Below, piece by piece: positions 34,069 to 41,727 of a stretch of 42,709 nt of DNA. The stretch's first letter is position 1, and each line of letters begins with the position of its first letter. Made by a program: the position numbers and the translations under genes. The stretch spans positions 1-42,709 of the forward strand of contig JAJZRA010000010.1 in assembly GCA_021847485.1 (NCBI GenBank), read 5' to 3'. Origin of the DNA: a bacterium (GTDB lineage: Bacteria > Elusimicrobiota > Elusimicrobia > Elusimicrobiales > UBA9959). The notes beneath the pieces are model-generated. The model did not search any database. It was not told the DNA's origin and saw only the letters and a program-made list of their open reading frames with translations.

Positions 34069-34725
34069 TTAGCGCCCGCCGGCCCGCAGGCGGGCCAGCA
34101 GCCTGAAGCAGGCCCCCGCCACGGCGTCTATGCTGGAGAGCGAGAACGTGGTCAGCGTGTCGTCGGGGTGGATGGGCACGCGGTAGAGCACGCAATATTC
34201 GGCCACGCGGCCGCGCGCCGTCTCCAGGAAGCGGTCCGCCGCGGCGTAGCCGCCGGCGCGCAGCGCCTCGTGCTCGAGCTCGTCGAAGCGCAGCCGCCGG
34301 TAGGCCTCCGACACCAGCCGGTCGGCGGCCTGCTCGCGCGGCGCCCCCGGGGCTTTCTTCTCCTCGTCGGCTATCGAGAGCGGCCTCGCCTCGGAGAGGC
34401 GCTTCTTCAGCAGCTCGCGGCTGCCGGCCAGAGCGGCGCAGACATAGTCGTAGTCCCGCGCGGAGAGCAGCTTGTCTATGGCGCCCTTGAAATCCGTCAG
34501 TTCCTCCTGCGTCACCCCGCCCTTCTCCAGCCGGCGCAGCAGCGACCCTTCCGCGGCGCGCAGGCGCGCCAGCTTAAGGGCCGCCAGGTTCTCGGAGATG
34601 TCCCCCAGTTTTATAAGGAAGAACTCCTTCTGGCTCAGGAAGCCGTCAGGCATCTTCCCCGCGAACTGGCCCAGCGCGGCGATCAGCCGCACCTGGAACT
34701 CGAAAGCGCTCAATCCCTCGTCCAT
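34069..34725 (-). CDS. Unknown cytoplasmic protein, mostly helical
   Basis: A 218-residue protein with no signal peptide or membrane segment and no motif I recognise. It is largely charged helices, with a likely coiled part near residues 45-75 (LKLARLRAAEGSLLRRLEKG). A short segment near the C terminus reads RVAEYCVLYRVPIHPDDTLT. Its ATG lies three bases after the stop of the TudS-like gene, so it belongs to that transcription unit. The last codons lie just upstream of the protease promoter. Confidence 0.7.
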   Translation of the reverse strand: MDEGLSAFEFQVRLIAALGQFAGKMPDGFLSQKEFFLIKLGDISENLAALKLARLRAAEGSLLRRLEKGGVTQEELTDFKGAIDKLLSARDYDYVCAALAGSRELLKKRLSEARPLSIADEEKKAPGAPREQAADRLVSEAYRRLRFDELEHEALRAGGYAAADRFLETARGRVAEYCVLYRVPIHPDDTLTTFSLSSIDAVAGACFRLLARLRAGGR

Positions 34726-34728
34726 GCC

Positions 34729-35178
34729 TTACTCCGCCGCCTCCAGCAGCCGCCCTATGCCGTCCTCGGAAATCGCCTCTATCCCGCCGCCCGTCAGCAG
34801 CGCCGCGGCCAGTCCCCTGCCCGGGACCAGCCGGCCGGAGAACTCTCCGTCGTGGACCCGCGTGCAGCCGCAGGACGGGCTGCCGTCCTTCAGCAGGGCC
34901 CTGCGGGCTCCGCGGCGGCGGGCCAGCTCCAGGGCGCGCTCCGCGCCCAGCCTGAAAGCGTCCGTGACGTCAACCCCGGCGGCGGTCACCACCCGGCCGC
35001 CCTTTATCTCCGCCGGGGGGCGCGGGACCGGCAGCCCTCCCAGCAGCTCCGGGCAGACCGGCACCAGCTCGTAGCGGGCCAGCAGCGCCGCGGCCTCGGG
35101 GCGGTACTGACCGCCGCCGTCGTAGCGGCAGCCTATCCCCAGCAGGCAGGCGCTGATCAGCAAAGGTTCTCTTTCCAC
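34729..35178 (-). CDS. DUF523/TudS-family protein (thiouracil desulfidase-like)
   Basis: A 149-residue protein of the DUF523 family. Signatures are ISACLLGIGCRYDGG, VPVCPELLGGLPVPRPPAEI and KDGSPSCG. C11, C42 and C103 match the three cysteines that hold a [4Fe-4S] cluster in the characterised member TudS, which removes sulfur from 2-thiouracil. The natural substrate in this organism is unknown. The start is a GTG with no Shine-Dalgarno sequence; TAGTAT lies six bases upstream, so it may have a leaderless transcript in addition to read-through from the kinase gene 41 bases upstream. Confidence 0.88.
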   Translation of the reverse strand: MEREPLLISACLLGIGCRYDGGGQYRPEAAALLARYELVPVCPELLGGLPVPRPPAEIKGGRVVTAAGVDVTDAFRLGAERALELARRRGARRALLKDGSPSCGCTRVHDGEFSGRLVPGRGLAAALLTGGGIEAISEDGIGRLLEAAE

Positions 35179-35184
35179 CGGTAT

Positions 35185-35190
35185 ATACTA
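35185..35190 (-). promoter_or_regulatory. Putative -10 element of the TudS-like gene (leaderless layout)
   Basis: TAGTAT on the minus strand, six bases (ATACCG), then the GTG start. It lies in the 40-base gap after the histidine kinase gene. No convincing -35 hexamer is seen. Confidence 0.4.
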
Positions 35191-35218
35191 TCAAACGCCG
35201 CGGCCCGGCGGAAGCCGT

Positions 35219-36502
35219 TCAGGCGGCGCGCGGCAGGGAGAAGGTGAAGCGAGTAAAGCGGCCGGGCTCGCTCTCGGCCTCGAGCGAGCTGCCGTGGAGA
35301 CGCAGCATGTCGCTGCAGACCTTCAGCCCCAGTCCGAACCCTTCGGCCGCGGCCCTGGCCTCGCCGGTGCGGAAGAACTCCTCCCTGAGGCGCGCCAGGT
35401 CGGCGGGGGCGATGCCCGGACCGGTGTTCTCTATGCGGAAGGAAACGCGGCCTTCCCGCGCCGAGCCGGCGAGGCTGACTTTTATGGCCCCTCCTTCGGG
35501 AGTGTACTTCAGCGCGTTGCCCACCAGGTTCGAGACCACCAGCGCCATCGCCTCGCGGTCCGCGGCGACCATGACAGGGTCTTTGGGCATCTCCAGCGAG
35601 ACGGAGATCCGCTTGCGGCGCAGCAGGCCGTCCACCGCCTTCAGCGAAGCGCGCGCCAGCTCGCGCAGCGCGAGCGGCCTCTTCTCTATCCGGAAGCGCC
35701 CCGACTCCATGCGCGCTTCGTTGAGGATGTTCTTCACGAAGCGCCGCAGCGAATCCCGCTCGTAGTCTATCGCGCCGTACAGGTCTGCGCGGGAGGCGTC
35801 GCCCCCGGCCGGCTCCGTCTCTTTTAACATGAAGACGGCCGCGTCTATGACGGTGAGGGCGTTGTTGAACTCATGGCTGACGGTGTGCACCATCGCCGAC
35901 TTCAGCGCGGCGGCCGCGCGCTCGCGGCGCAGCAGGCCCCGCATCTCCAGCAGCAGCGCCAGCGCCCCCAGCGCCCCCAGGAAGATCAGCAGCAGCTTGC
36001 GGCGCACCGGCTCCGTCTTTTCGCGCAGCGTGGCGCTGTCGGCCGTAACCACGGCCGTGCCCACCCGGCGGCGGCCCACCACTATCGGCTCGGAGAAATA
36101 GAAGCAGTCCAGCCCGTCGCGCAGCTTAGCGGTCTGCGTCAGCGCCACCCTGGACCCGCGCGCCGCGGCTATCTCGCGGCCGGCGGCGGGCACGCCGATC
36201 TTGTCGGGGTCGGAGTGGGACCTGGCCCTCCCGGAGAGGTCGTAGACCGCGGCCGACCTGACCGCCCTGTCCAGCATCTGGGTGTTCACCAGCAGGTGCA
36301 GCGAGAACAGGTCCTCGCGCGGGAACATCGCCGCGCCGGCGCGGCGGGCCATGATGCCGGCGCGCACCCGCATATCCTCGAAGAAGGAGTTGCGCGCGGC
36401 CTCCAGCACCAGACGGGAGGCGCCCAGGATGCCCAGCAGCGCCAGCGCCGCGAGCACCAGAGAGACGTTTATGGTCAGCTCCCTGAGCCTGTCCGGTTTC
36501 AC
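35219..36502 (-). CDS. Sensor histidine kinase with no adjacent response regulator
   Basis: A 427-residue membrane kinase. Two membrane helices (about 12-33 and 168-190) flank a periplasmic sensor region of about 130 residues (contains RSAAVYDLSGRARSHSD, a PAS-like/CACHE-like stretch). The cytoplasmic part has the phospho-acceptor H210 in VSHEFNNAL, the N box NLVGNALKYTPEGG, the G1 box IENTGPGIAP and GFGLGLKVC. No response regulator is nearby. The GTG start overlaps the stop of the TPR lipoprotein gene as GTGA, placing it in the PBP1b operon, so a cell-envelope signal is a reasonable inference. Confidence 0.92.
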   Translation of the reverse strand: MKPDRLRELTINVSLVLAALALLGILGASRLVLEAARNSFFEDMRVRAGIMARRAGAAMFPREDLFSLHLLVNTQMLDRAVRSAAVYDLSGRARSHSDPDKIGVPAAGREIAAARGSRVALTQTAKLRDGLDCFYFSEPIVVGRRRVGTAVVTADSATLREKTEPVRRKLLLIFLGALGALALLLEMRGLLRRERAAAALKSAMVHTVSHEFNNALTVIDAAVFMLKETEPAGGDASRADLYGAIDYERDSLRRFVKNILNEARMESGRFRIEKRPLALRELARASLKAVDGLLRRKRISVSLEMPKDPVMVAADREAMALVVSNLVGNALKYTPEGGAIKVSLAGSAREGRVSFRIENTGPGIAPADLARLREEFFRTGEARAAAEGFGLGLKVCSDMLRLHGSSLEAESEPGRFTRFTFSLPRAA

Positions 36503-36861
36503 CGGCCGCCCCCCGCGGGCGCCGTGACCCGCCTGATCTTGGCCCGCAGTTCGGCCGCGGGAGGATACCCGGGGTAGACCGCCGAGATCCCGTCGAGATA
36601 TTTCACGGCCTCCTCCATATCGTTGTCGCCGTAGGCCGACACGGCCTTGTAATAGAGCTGCTCGGCCCGGCGCTCCGCCTCCGGGGAAACCCTCGCGGCG
36701 GCCGGGCGCGGCGCGGCGGCGCCCTTCCGCGCCCCGTAAGGGGCGCAGGCGCAGAGCAGCGCCGCGGCGAGAGCCGCCGCTACGGCCCCGAACGTCCTGG
36801 CAGTTGCCTGCTTTCGCCGCCTTCCCCGCATGATACGGTCCAGCCTTTTCCCCGGCCTCAT
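36499..36861 (-). CDS. Small TPR-containing lipoprotein
   Basis: A 120-residue product: a long basic N terminus (RPGKRLDRIMRGRRRKQ), a hydrophobic segment and a lipobox-like LLCAC (lipid-bearing Cys C39 or C37), then a tetratricopeptide-like helical pair at about 63-105 (AEQLYYKAVSAYGDNDMEEA, LDGISAVYPGYPPAAELRAK). It overlaps the PBP stop as ATGA and the kinase start as GTGA. By analogy with Lpo lipoproteins, which activate class A PBPs from the outer membrane, it could be an activator of the PBP next to it; this is inference. An internal ATG at residue 11 is an alternative start. Confidence 0.78.
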   Translation of the reverse strand: MRPGKRLDRIMRGRRRKQATARTFGAVAAALAAALLCACAPYGARKGAAAPRPAAARVSPEAERRAEQLYYKAVSAYGDNDMEEAVKYLDGISAVYPGYPPAAELRAKIRRVTAPAGGGR

Positions 36862-39092
36862 TTCAGTCCGAACAGCCTCTTGAACCAGCCCTTCAGCCCG
36901 CGCGCGTGCAGCGGGCATTTTTCCGCCGGTTCGGTCCCCGCGAGAAAGAACTCCTTGCGCCGCTCGGGGCACCCGGCCACGGCCAGCAGGCCGCTGACCG
37001 GGTCTATCACCTCGGCCTTCAGCCCCAGCGGAGCCGGCGGGAAGGCAGCGGGCGGCTCGCCCGCGCGGGCGGCCTTCATGAAAGCCGCCCAGATCGGCAG
37101 CGCGTCGCCGGCCCCTACGGCCCCGACGGCCCTGTTGCTGTCGTCGCCGGCCCAGACCCCGGCCGCCAGGCCGGGCACGTAGCCGATGAACCAGGCGTCG
37201 CGGCCGCCGGTGGTGGTGCCGGTCTTGCCCGCGGCGTCCCCGGTCCAGCCGTAGGCCTTCAACAGGGCGGCCGCCGTCCCCTCCTTCACCACGCTCTCCA
37301 GCAGCGACGTCATCAGCCACGCCAGCTGCGGGGTTATCACCGGCACCCGCGCGCGGGCGCGGAGCTCCAGGACGGCGCCGGAGACGTCCGTCACCGCGTC
37401 TATCAGCTCCGGCTCCACCCTGAACCCGCCGTTGTCGAAAGGCGCGTAGGCCGCCGTCAGCTCCAGCAGCCCCGTCTCCGAGGCGCCCAGCGCCACGGCG
37501 AGGCTGGGTTCGAGCGGGCTCGCTATCCCCAGCCGCCGGGCGAAAGCGGTTATTTTGGCCGGCCCCACGCGCCCGGCCAGGTCCAGCGTGGCGGAATTGA
37601 GCGACAGCGCCAGCGCCGTGCGCAGCGTCGCCGTGCCGTGATAGACGCCGCCGTAATTGCGCGGCGACCAGGGCCGGCCGCCCGGATTGGCGTAGGTCCG
37701 GGCCGAATCGTCCAGCAGGGTGGCCGGCGTAAAGCCCTCCTCCAGCGCGGCGCCGTAGACGAAAGGCTTGAAGGCGCTGCCGGGCTGCCGGCGGGCCTGC
37801 GTGGCCCGGTTGAACTGCGACTCCAGGTAATCGGTGCCGCCGGCCAGCGCCAGCACCGACCCGTCCTCGGGGTCCAGCGCCGCGAGCGCCGCCTCGTGGC
37901 GCGCCGAGGCCACCGCCGCGGCGGCGGCCGCCTGCAGCTCCGTGTCCAGCGTGGTATAGACCGACAGGCCGTACCTGAAGACCTCGTCCTCGCCGAACCT
38001 GCGCGCCAGCCGGCGCACCACCTCTTCGGTGAAATAGGAATCGGGGCCGGGCCGCGGCCGCGGCCGCGGGGGCGCCAGACGCAGCGGTTCGGCCTGCGCG
38101 GCGGCCAGCTCGGCCGGCGAAATATCCCCCTCGGCCAGCATGCGCCGCAGCACGTAGCCGCGCCTTTCCAGGGCGGCGCGCGGGTCGCGCCGCGGGTCGT
38201 ACCGGTACGGCGAGCGGATCATGCCGGCCAGCAGCGCGCATTCCGCCAGGCTAAGATCGGCCGGCTCCTTCCCGAAATAGAACTTGGCCGCGGCGCGCGC
38301 CCCGGCCACGCCTACGGGGCCGTCCTGGCCGAAATAGATCTGGTTTAGGTAGAGCGCCAGGATCTCCCGCTTGGAGTAGCGCCGCTCCAGGTAGAAGGCC
38401 AGGAACGCCTCGGCGAGCTTGCGCCGCAGCGTGCGGCGCGGCGTGAGGAACAGGTTCTTGGCCAGCTGCTGCGTTATCGTGCTGCCGCCCCACAGGCCGC
38501 GGCGCGTGAGGTCGCGCCAGAGGGCCCCGGCGACCGCGCGGAAATCCACCCCGTGGTGGCTCAGGAAACGCTTGTCCTCGGCGGCGATGACGGCCTGGCT
38601 CAGCCGTTCCGGGATCTCCTCCGGAGTAAGCCGTTCGCGGCGCAGGCCCGAGGGCCCGGAAAGCTCCGCCGCCAGTTCCGGCTCCAGCAGCACCCTCGGC
38701 CCGGAGGACGAAGGGGAGATCTCCCAGCCTTCGCGGCCCCGCTCCAGCGAGACCGCGGCGGGCTCCTGGCGCGCCGCCGGCGAGGAGAAGCCCCGCAGAT
38801 ACACCTTCAGGACCGGCGGCTCCCAGGAATACTCGCCCGGCGCCGACGGCTCCGGGACCGCCCGGTAGCCCAGCCGGCCCAGCCTCCGCAGCACGGACTC
38901 CGGCAGCGCCCGCGAACCGTTCTCCAGGACGAAAGGCGCGGAATAGATCCGCGTGGAGAAGGATTCGCCCAGGCCGCCGGGGGCCAGCCGGGCCAGCTTG
39001 TACTCAGCGGCGAGCGTCAGCCAGGCGGCGCCCAGCGCCGCCGCCGCGCCCAGCGCCAGCAGTCCCCGGACCAGCAGTCCCCTTCCTTTCAT
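36858..39092 (-). CDS. mrcB: Class A penicillin-binding protein, PBP1b-like
   Basis: Bifunctional peptidoglycan glycosyltransferase and transpeptidase anchored by one N-terminal helix (about 7-28). A small domain at about 45-135 (STRIYSAPFVLENGSRALPE) matches the UB2H region of E. coli PBP1b, the docking site of its lipoprotein activator. The GT51 domain has the catalytic E172 (AAEDKRFLSHHGVD) and GGSTITQQLAKNLF. The transpeptidase has S439 (QPGSAFKPF), SLNSAT and K623 (GKTGTTTGG). At 744 residues it is full length. AAGGAGG lies before the ATG, directly after the T-tract of an upstream terminator. Confidence 0.94.
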   Translation of the reverse strand: MKGRGLLVRGLLALGAAAALGAAWLTLAAEYKLARLAPGGLGESFSTRIYSAPFVLENGSRALPESVLRRLGRLGYRAVPEPSAPGEYSWEPPVLKVYLRGFSSPAARQEPAAVSLERGREGWEISPSSSGPRVLLEPELAAELSGPSGLRRERLTPEEIPERLSQAVIAAEDKRFLSHHGVDFRAVAGALWRDLTRRGLWGGSTITQQLAKNLFLTPRRTLRRKLAEAFLAFYLERRYSKREILALYLNQIYFGQDGPVGVAGARAAAKFYFGKEPADLSLAECALLAGMIRSPYRYDPRRDPRAALERRGYVLRRMLAEGDISPAELAAAQAEPLRLAPPRPRPRPGPDSYFTEEVVRRLARRFGEDEVFRYGLSVYTTLDTELQAAAAAAVASARHEAALAALDPEDGSVLALAGGTDYLESQFNRATQARRQPGSAFKPFVYGAALEEGFTPATLLDDSARTYANPGGRPWSPRNYGGVYHGTATLRTALALSLNSATLDLAGRVGPAKITAFARRLGIASPLEPSLAVALGASETGLLELTAAYAPFDNGGFRVEPELIDAVTDVSGAVLELRARARVPVITPQLAWLMTSLLESVVKEGTAAALLKAYGWTGDAAGKTGTTTGGRDAWFIGYVPGLAAGVWAGDDSNRAVGAVGAGDALPIWAAFMKAARAGEPPAAFPPAPLGLKAEVIDPVSGLLAVAGCPERRKEFFLAGTEPAEKCPLHARGLKGWFKRLFGLK

Positions 39093-39108
39093 CCTTAACC
39101 AGCCTCCT

Positions 39109-39145
39109 TAAAAAGACGCGGCGCCCGCAGCTTCGGGCGCCGCGT
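39109..39145 (-). terminator. Intrinsic terminator immediately before the PBP1b-like gene
   Basis: A perfect 12-bp stem (plus 39116-39127 and 39134-39145, six-base loop) followed on the minus strand by CTTTTT. The T-tract runs straight into the AAGGAGG of the next gene, leaving under 20 bases to its ATG. It may be a true terminator for the upstream operon or an attenuator for the PBP operon. Confidence 0.88.
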
Positions 39146-39163
39146 TGCAGCCGGCGGCCGGGC

Positions 39164-39754
39164 TCAGCGCCCGCCCTTGCCGGCTCCTTCGGGACGGCCC
39201 ATGCCCTCCCGGTTCTCCATCCGCTCCTCGTGCTCCATCCGCTCCTGGTGCTGCATCCGCTGCTGATGCTGCATGCGCTCCTGCGAGCCCTTGCCTGCGC
39301 CCTTGCCCTGCCTGGCGCGCTCCTGTTTGCGCACGGCGGCCTCGGTACGCTTCACCTGGCTGACGGCCTTGCCGAGGTTGAGGCCCAGGTCCTTGGCTAT
39401 CTTGCCCCAGCCCTGCGCCGGCGGGCCCTGGCGCAGCGCCATTACCTTCTGCACGTTGGCGTCGTCTATGCCGCCGGGCAGCTGGGACGCGAGGGACAGC
39501 GCTATGCCTATCTCCCCGTAGCCCAGCTTCTGGCCGCGCAGCCCCTGGATGCGGGCGTCGTCCACCTTGAACTCCGCCTTCAGCCTGTCGGTCACCGTCG
39601 CCTGCCCTTCGGGCCTGGCCGCCGCCTTGTCCAGCGCGGTCGCGGCGCTCTCGGCCTTCTTCTCGTCCTTCGTCTTGTCGGCCGCGGCGGCGCCGCCCGC
39701 GCAGCAGAGCGCGAGCAGGCCGGCCAGCGGCAGCAGCAGTCTCATCTTCTTCAT
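39164..39754 (-). CDS. Exported protein with Met/His/Glu repeat tail
   Basis: A 196-residue protein with a signal peptide (MKKMRLLLPLAGLLALCCAG). The central part (about 60-140) is helical and contains LGYGEIGIALSLASQLPGGI and QGWGKIAKDLGLNLGKAVSQ, a pattern I have seen in other unannotated bacterial exported proteins but cannot name. The C-terminal ~45 residues are built of six-residue units of the form QHQERM / EHEERM, encoded by an 18-base tandem repeat. Alternating Met and His suggests metal binding, untested. GAGGAGG precedes the ATG; it is the last gene before the terminator. Confidence 0.75.
   Translation of the reverse strand: MKKMRLLLPLAGLLALCCAGGAAAADKTKDEKKAESAATALDKAAARPEGQATVTDRLKAEFKVDDARIQGLRGQKLGYGEIGIALSLASQLPGGIDDANVQKVMALRQGPPAQGWGKIAKDLGLNLGKAVSQVKRTEAAVRKQERARQGKGAGKGSQERMQHQQRMQHQERMEHEERMENREGMGRPEGAGKGGR
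39215..39286. repeat. 18-bp tandem repeat, four units
   Basis: Units at 39215-39232, 39233-39250, 39251-39268 and 39269-39286, each near CTCCATCCGCTCCTCGTG, with a degenerate unit on the low side (about 39200-39214). Units keep the reading frame and encode the Met/His/Glu repeats of the exported protein. Copy number could vary by slippage or recombination. Confidence 0.85.
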
Positions 39755-39786
39755 TATACCCTCCTCATACCCCTCTTTACTTTCCG

Positions 39787-40560
39787 CTAGAACTTTCTGA
39801 ACACGCCCGCGCTCAGCCCCAGGTCGGGGCTGCCGTCGGAGAGCCCCAGCGCCAGCCCGCCGGAATAGCGCAGCCCGCCGGCCGCGTCCCGGGAAAGGCC
39901 CAAATAGACGTCGCGCGCGTCGGGGCTGCCCGAGACCAGCGCGCTGCGCGTCTCGTAGAGCGCGGTCAGCCCCGTGGCCCGGTCCAGCCTGCGGTGGAAG
40001 CCGGCGGCCAGCGAAAGCTGGCTGTTGTAGTCCACGTTTTTCGGGTCCCCGACTATGGTATAGCCGCCGTCCAGCAGCAGCGTCCAGCCGGCGTCCAGGC
40101 CCTTGGCGAACTCCAGCCCCACCCCTTCGTCCATCTGGCCGGTGCCGAGGCCCTTGCCGCTGTCGGCGGTGGGCAGCTTCAGCCTGCCGACCAGCGCCAG
40201 GTCGAAGCGGTCCGGCCCCTCGCGCCTCAGGAACAGCGAGCCGGCCAGCAGCAGGTCGCCCGGGCCGGACTCGGTCCGCTTTACCGGCGCCGGCCCGCCG
40301 CGCGGGCGCACCCTTACCGGGACGCCGTCCACGCGGCTAACCACGCCGGAGGCGCTCTGCCTCAGCCACGGGGCCGTGACCGAGACCTCGCCGTAGCGGT
40401 AGTAGCGCGTCAGCGTGAACGGGATATAGAGGGTATCGACGCGGGTATCCGTGCCGTATTTACCGGTCTCGTAGACGGCGGCCGCGCCCAAACGCCAGTC
40501 TTTTGCGCAGAGAGCGGCCGGCGCGGCGGCGAGCAGCGCGGAGATCAGCAGCGCTTTCAT
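39787..40560 (-). CDS. Outer-membrane beta-barrel protein, transporter-like
   Basis: A 257-residue protein with a signal peptide (MKALLISALLAAAPAALCAK) and alternating beta strands with aromatic ends, finishing with Phe (LGLSAGVFRKF), the usual signal for outer-membrane insertion. The stretch GRLKLPTADSGKGLGTGQMD and the following GYTIVGDPKNVDYN are like the MetA-pathway phenol degradation barrel family (PF13557), which is named after pathway context and does not tell the substrate. AAGGGGGG lies upstream of the ATG; the gene is 21 bases after the metallophosphoesterase. Confidence 0.78.
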   Translation of the reverse strand: MKALLISALLAAAPAALCAKDWRLGAAAVYETGKYGTDTRVDTLYIPFTLTRYYRYGEVSVTAPWLRQSASGVVSRVDGVPVRVRPRGGPAPVKRTESGPGDLLLAGSLFLRREGPDRFDLALVGRLKLPTADSGKGLGTGQMDEGVGLEFAKGLDAGWTLLLDGGYTIVGDPKNVDYNSQLSLAAGFHRRLDRATGLTALYETRSALVSGSPDARDVYLGLSRDAAGGLRYSGGLALGLSDGSPDLGLSAGVFRKF

Positions 40561-40581
40561 ATTCCCCCCCTTCCCGGAACT

Positions 40582-41727
40582 CTATATCTTTTTCAGCGGC
40601 GGCGCAACAGCCGGCCGCAGCGTCAGCAGCGGCAGCTCGGAGGAAGTGAAAAGGCGCAGCGGCGGCCCCCACGTGCCGGCCCCCGAGGTAACGTAGACCT
40701 CGGTGGCGCGGTCCCGGTAGAGGCCGTAGAAATACTTGAAGAAAGGCCGTTCCAGCAGGTTGAAAGGAAAAAGCTGCCCGTCGTGGGTGTGGCCCGCCAG
40801 CACGAGCGCCGGCCTGCCGCCGGTAACGGTCTCCCAGCCCTGCGGCCGGTGGGACAGCAGCACCGCCGCCCTCCCCGGGCGGAAAAGTTCGCCGGCCAGC
40901 GCGGCGGCCCGCCCGGCCGTGAGCGGCGCGCGGCGCAGGTCGTCAACGCCGCCCACTTCCAGGCCCGGCGCCGGGGAATAGGCCCGGCCGCGCAGCACCT
41001 TCACGCCGCAAAGCTCCAGGAACCCTCCGCCCGGCGCGCCGCCCGAAGGCAGGTCGTGATTGCCGAGCGCGGCCGCGGCCCCGTAGCGGCCGCGCAGCCG
41101 CCCGACCAGGGCGCAGGCGGACTCCGGCACGTTCTCGCGCCGCTCCGAGAAATCCCCGGTGAAGACCACGAGGTCCGGCTTGAGGACGGCGATCTCGTCG
41201 GCCAGCCGGGCCAGCGCGTCTGCGCCGGTCATGCGCCCGAGATGCAGGTCCGAGACCTGCGCTATCGTAAAGCCGTCCAGCTCCCGCGGCAGCCCCGCCA
41301 ACGGCACGTCCACCCGCCGCACGCGCGGCCCGGCCGCGGCTTCGGCCAGGCCGAGGGCCGTCAGCGCTGCCGCCGCGGCCAGCGCGCCCAGCGCCCAGGC
41401 GCGGCCCGAAGGCCGGCGCGCGCCGAGAGCGCCGAGCCCGGCGTAGACCAGGTCCGCGGCCAGCAGCACCCAGAACAGGATGAACCCCGCGCCCAGCCAG
41501 AAAAAGCCGAACCACAGGAAAGCCCGTCCCGCCGCGCCGCCGGCGGCGGCTTCCAGCGGGTGGGCGGCCGGGAAGGACAGCGCCAGCGCCGTAAAAAGCG
41601 CCGCCAGGCCGGCGGAGGCGGCCCGGCCCGTCTTCAGGAGGACGGCCAGCCGCCGGGCGCTGTAGAGGTTCATGGCCAGGCAGAGCAGCGTCAGCACCGG
41701 GCCGAAGAGATGGAAGTTCCCCCTCAC
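40582..41727 (-). CDS. Membrane-anchored metallophosphoesterase
   Basis: A 381-residue protein. About four membrane helices occupy residues 1-140, followed by a calcineurin-like phosphoesterase domain. Metal-binding motifs are D160-L-H162 (VSDLHLGR), VFTGDFSE, ALGNHDLP and LAGHTHDGQ. This is the YkuE-like arrangement, in which members hydrolyse lipid pyrophosphates or phospholipid-derived substrates; the exact substrate is not predictable. The start is a GTG at 41727 overlapping the amidohydrolase stop as GTGA. The frame stays open upstream, but that part is a shadow of the amidohydrolase. Confidence 0.9.
   Translation of the reverse strand: MRGNFHLFGPVLTLLCLAMNLYSARRLAVLLKTGRAASAGLAALFTALALSFPAAHPLEAAAGGAAGRAFLWFGFFWLGAGFILFWVLLAADLVYAGLGALGARRPSGRAWALGALAAAAALTALGLAEAAAGPRVRRVDVPLAGLPRELDGFTIAQVSDLHLGRMTGADALARLADEIAVLKPDLVVFTGDFSERRENVPESACALVGRLRGRYGAAAALGNHDLPSGGAPGGGFLELCGVKVLRGRAYSPAPGLEVGGVDDLRRAPLTAGRAAALAGELFRPGRAAVLLSHRPQGWETVTGGRPALVLAGHTHDGQLFPFNLLERPFFKYFYGLYRDRATEVYVTSGAGTWGPPLRLFTSSELPLLTLRPAVAPPLKKI

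Noticed and set aside
36499-38241. 580-codon minus-strand frame overlapping the PBP1b-like gene
   Set aside because: Only its last 120 codons (from 36861) look like protein, with a lipobox and TPR; the rest is a low-complexity shadow of the PBP.
39215-39286. Tandem repeat as a CRISPR array
   Set aside because: Units are directly adjacent with no spacers and remain in one reading frame of a coding sequence.
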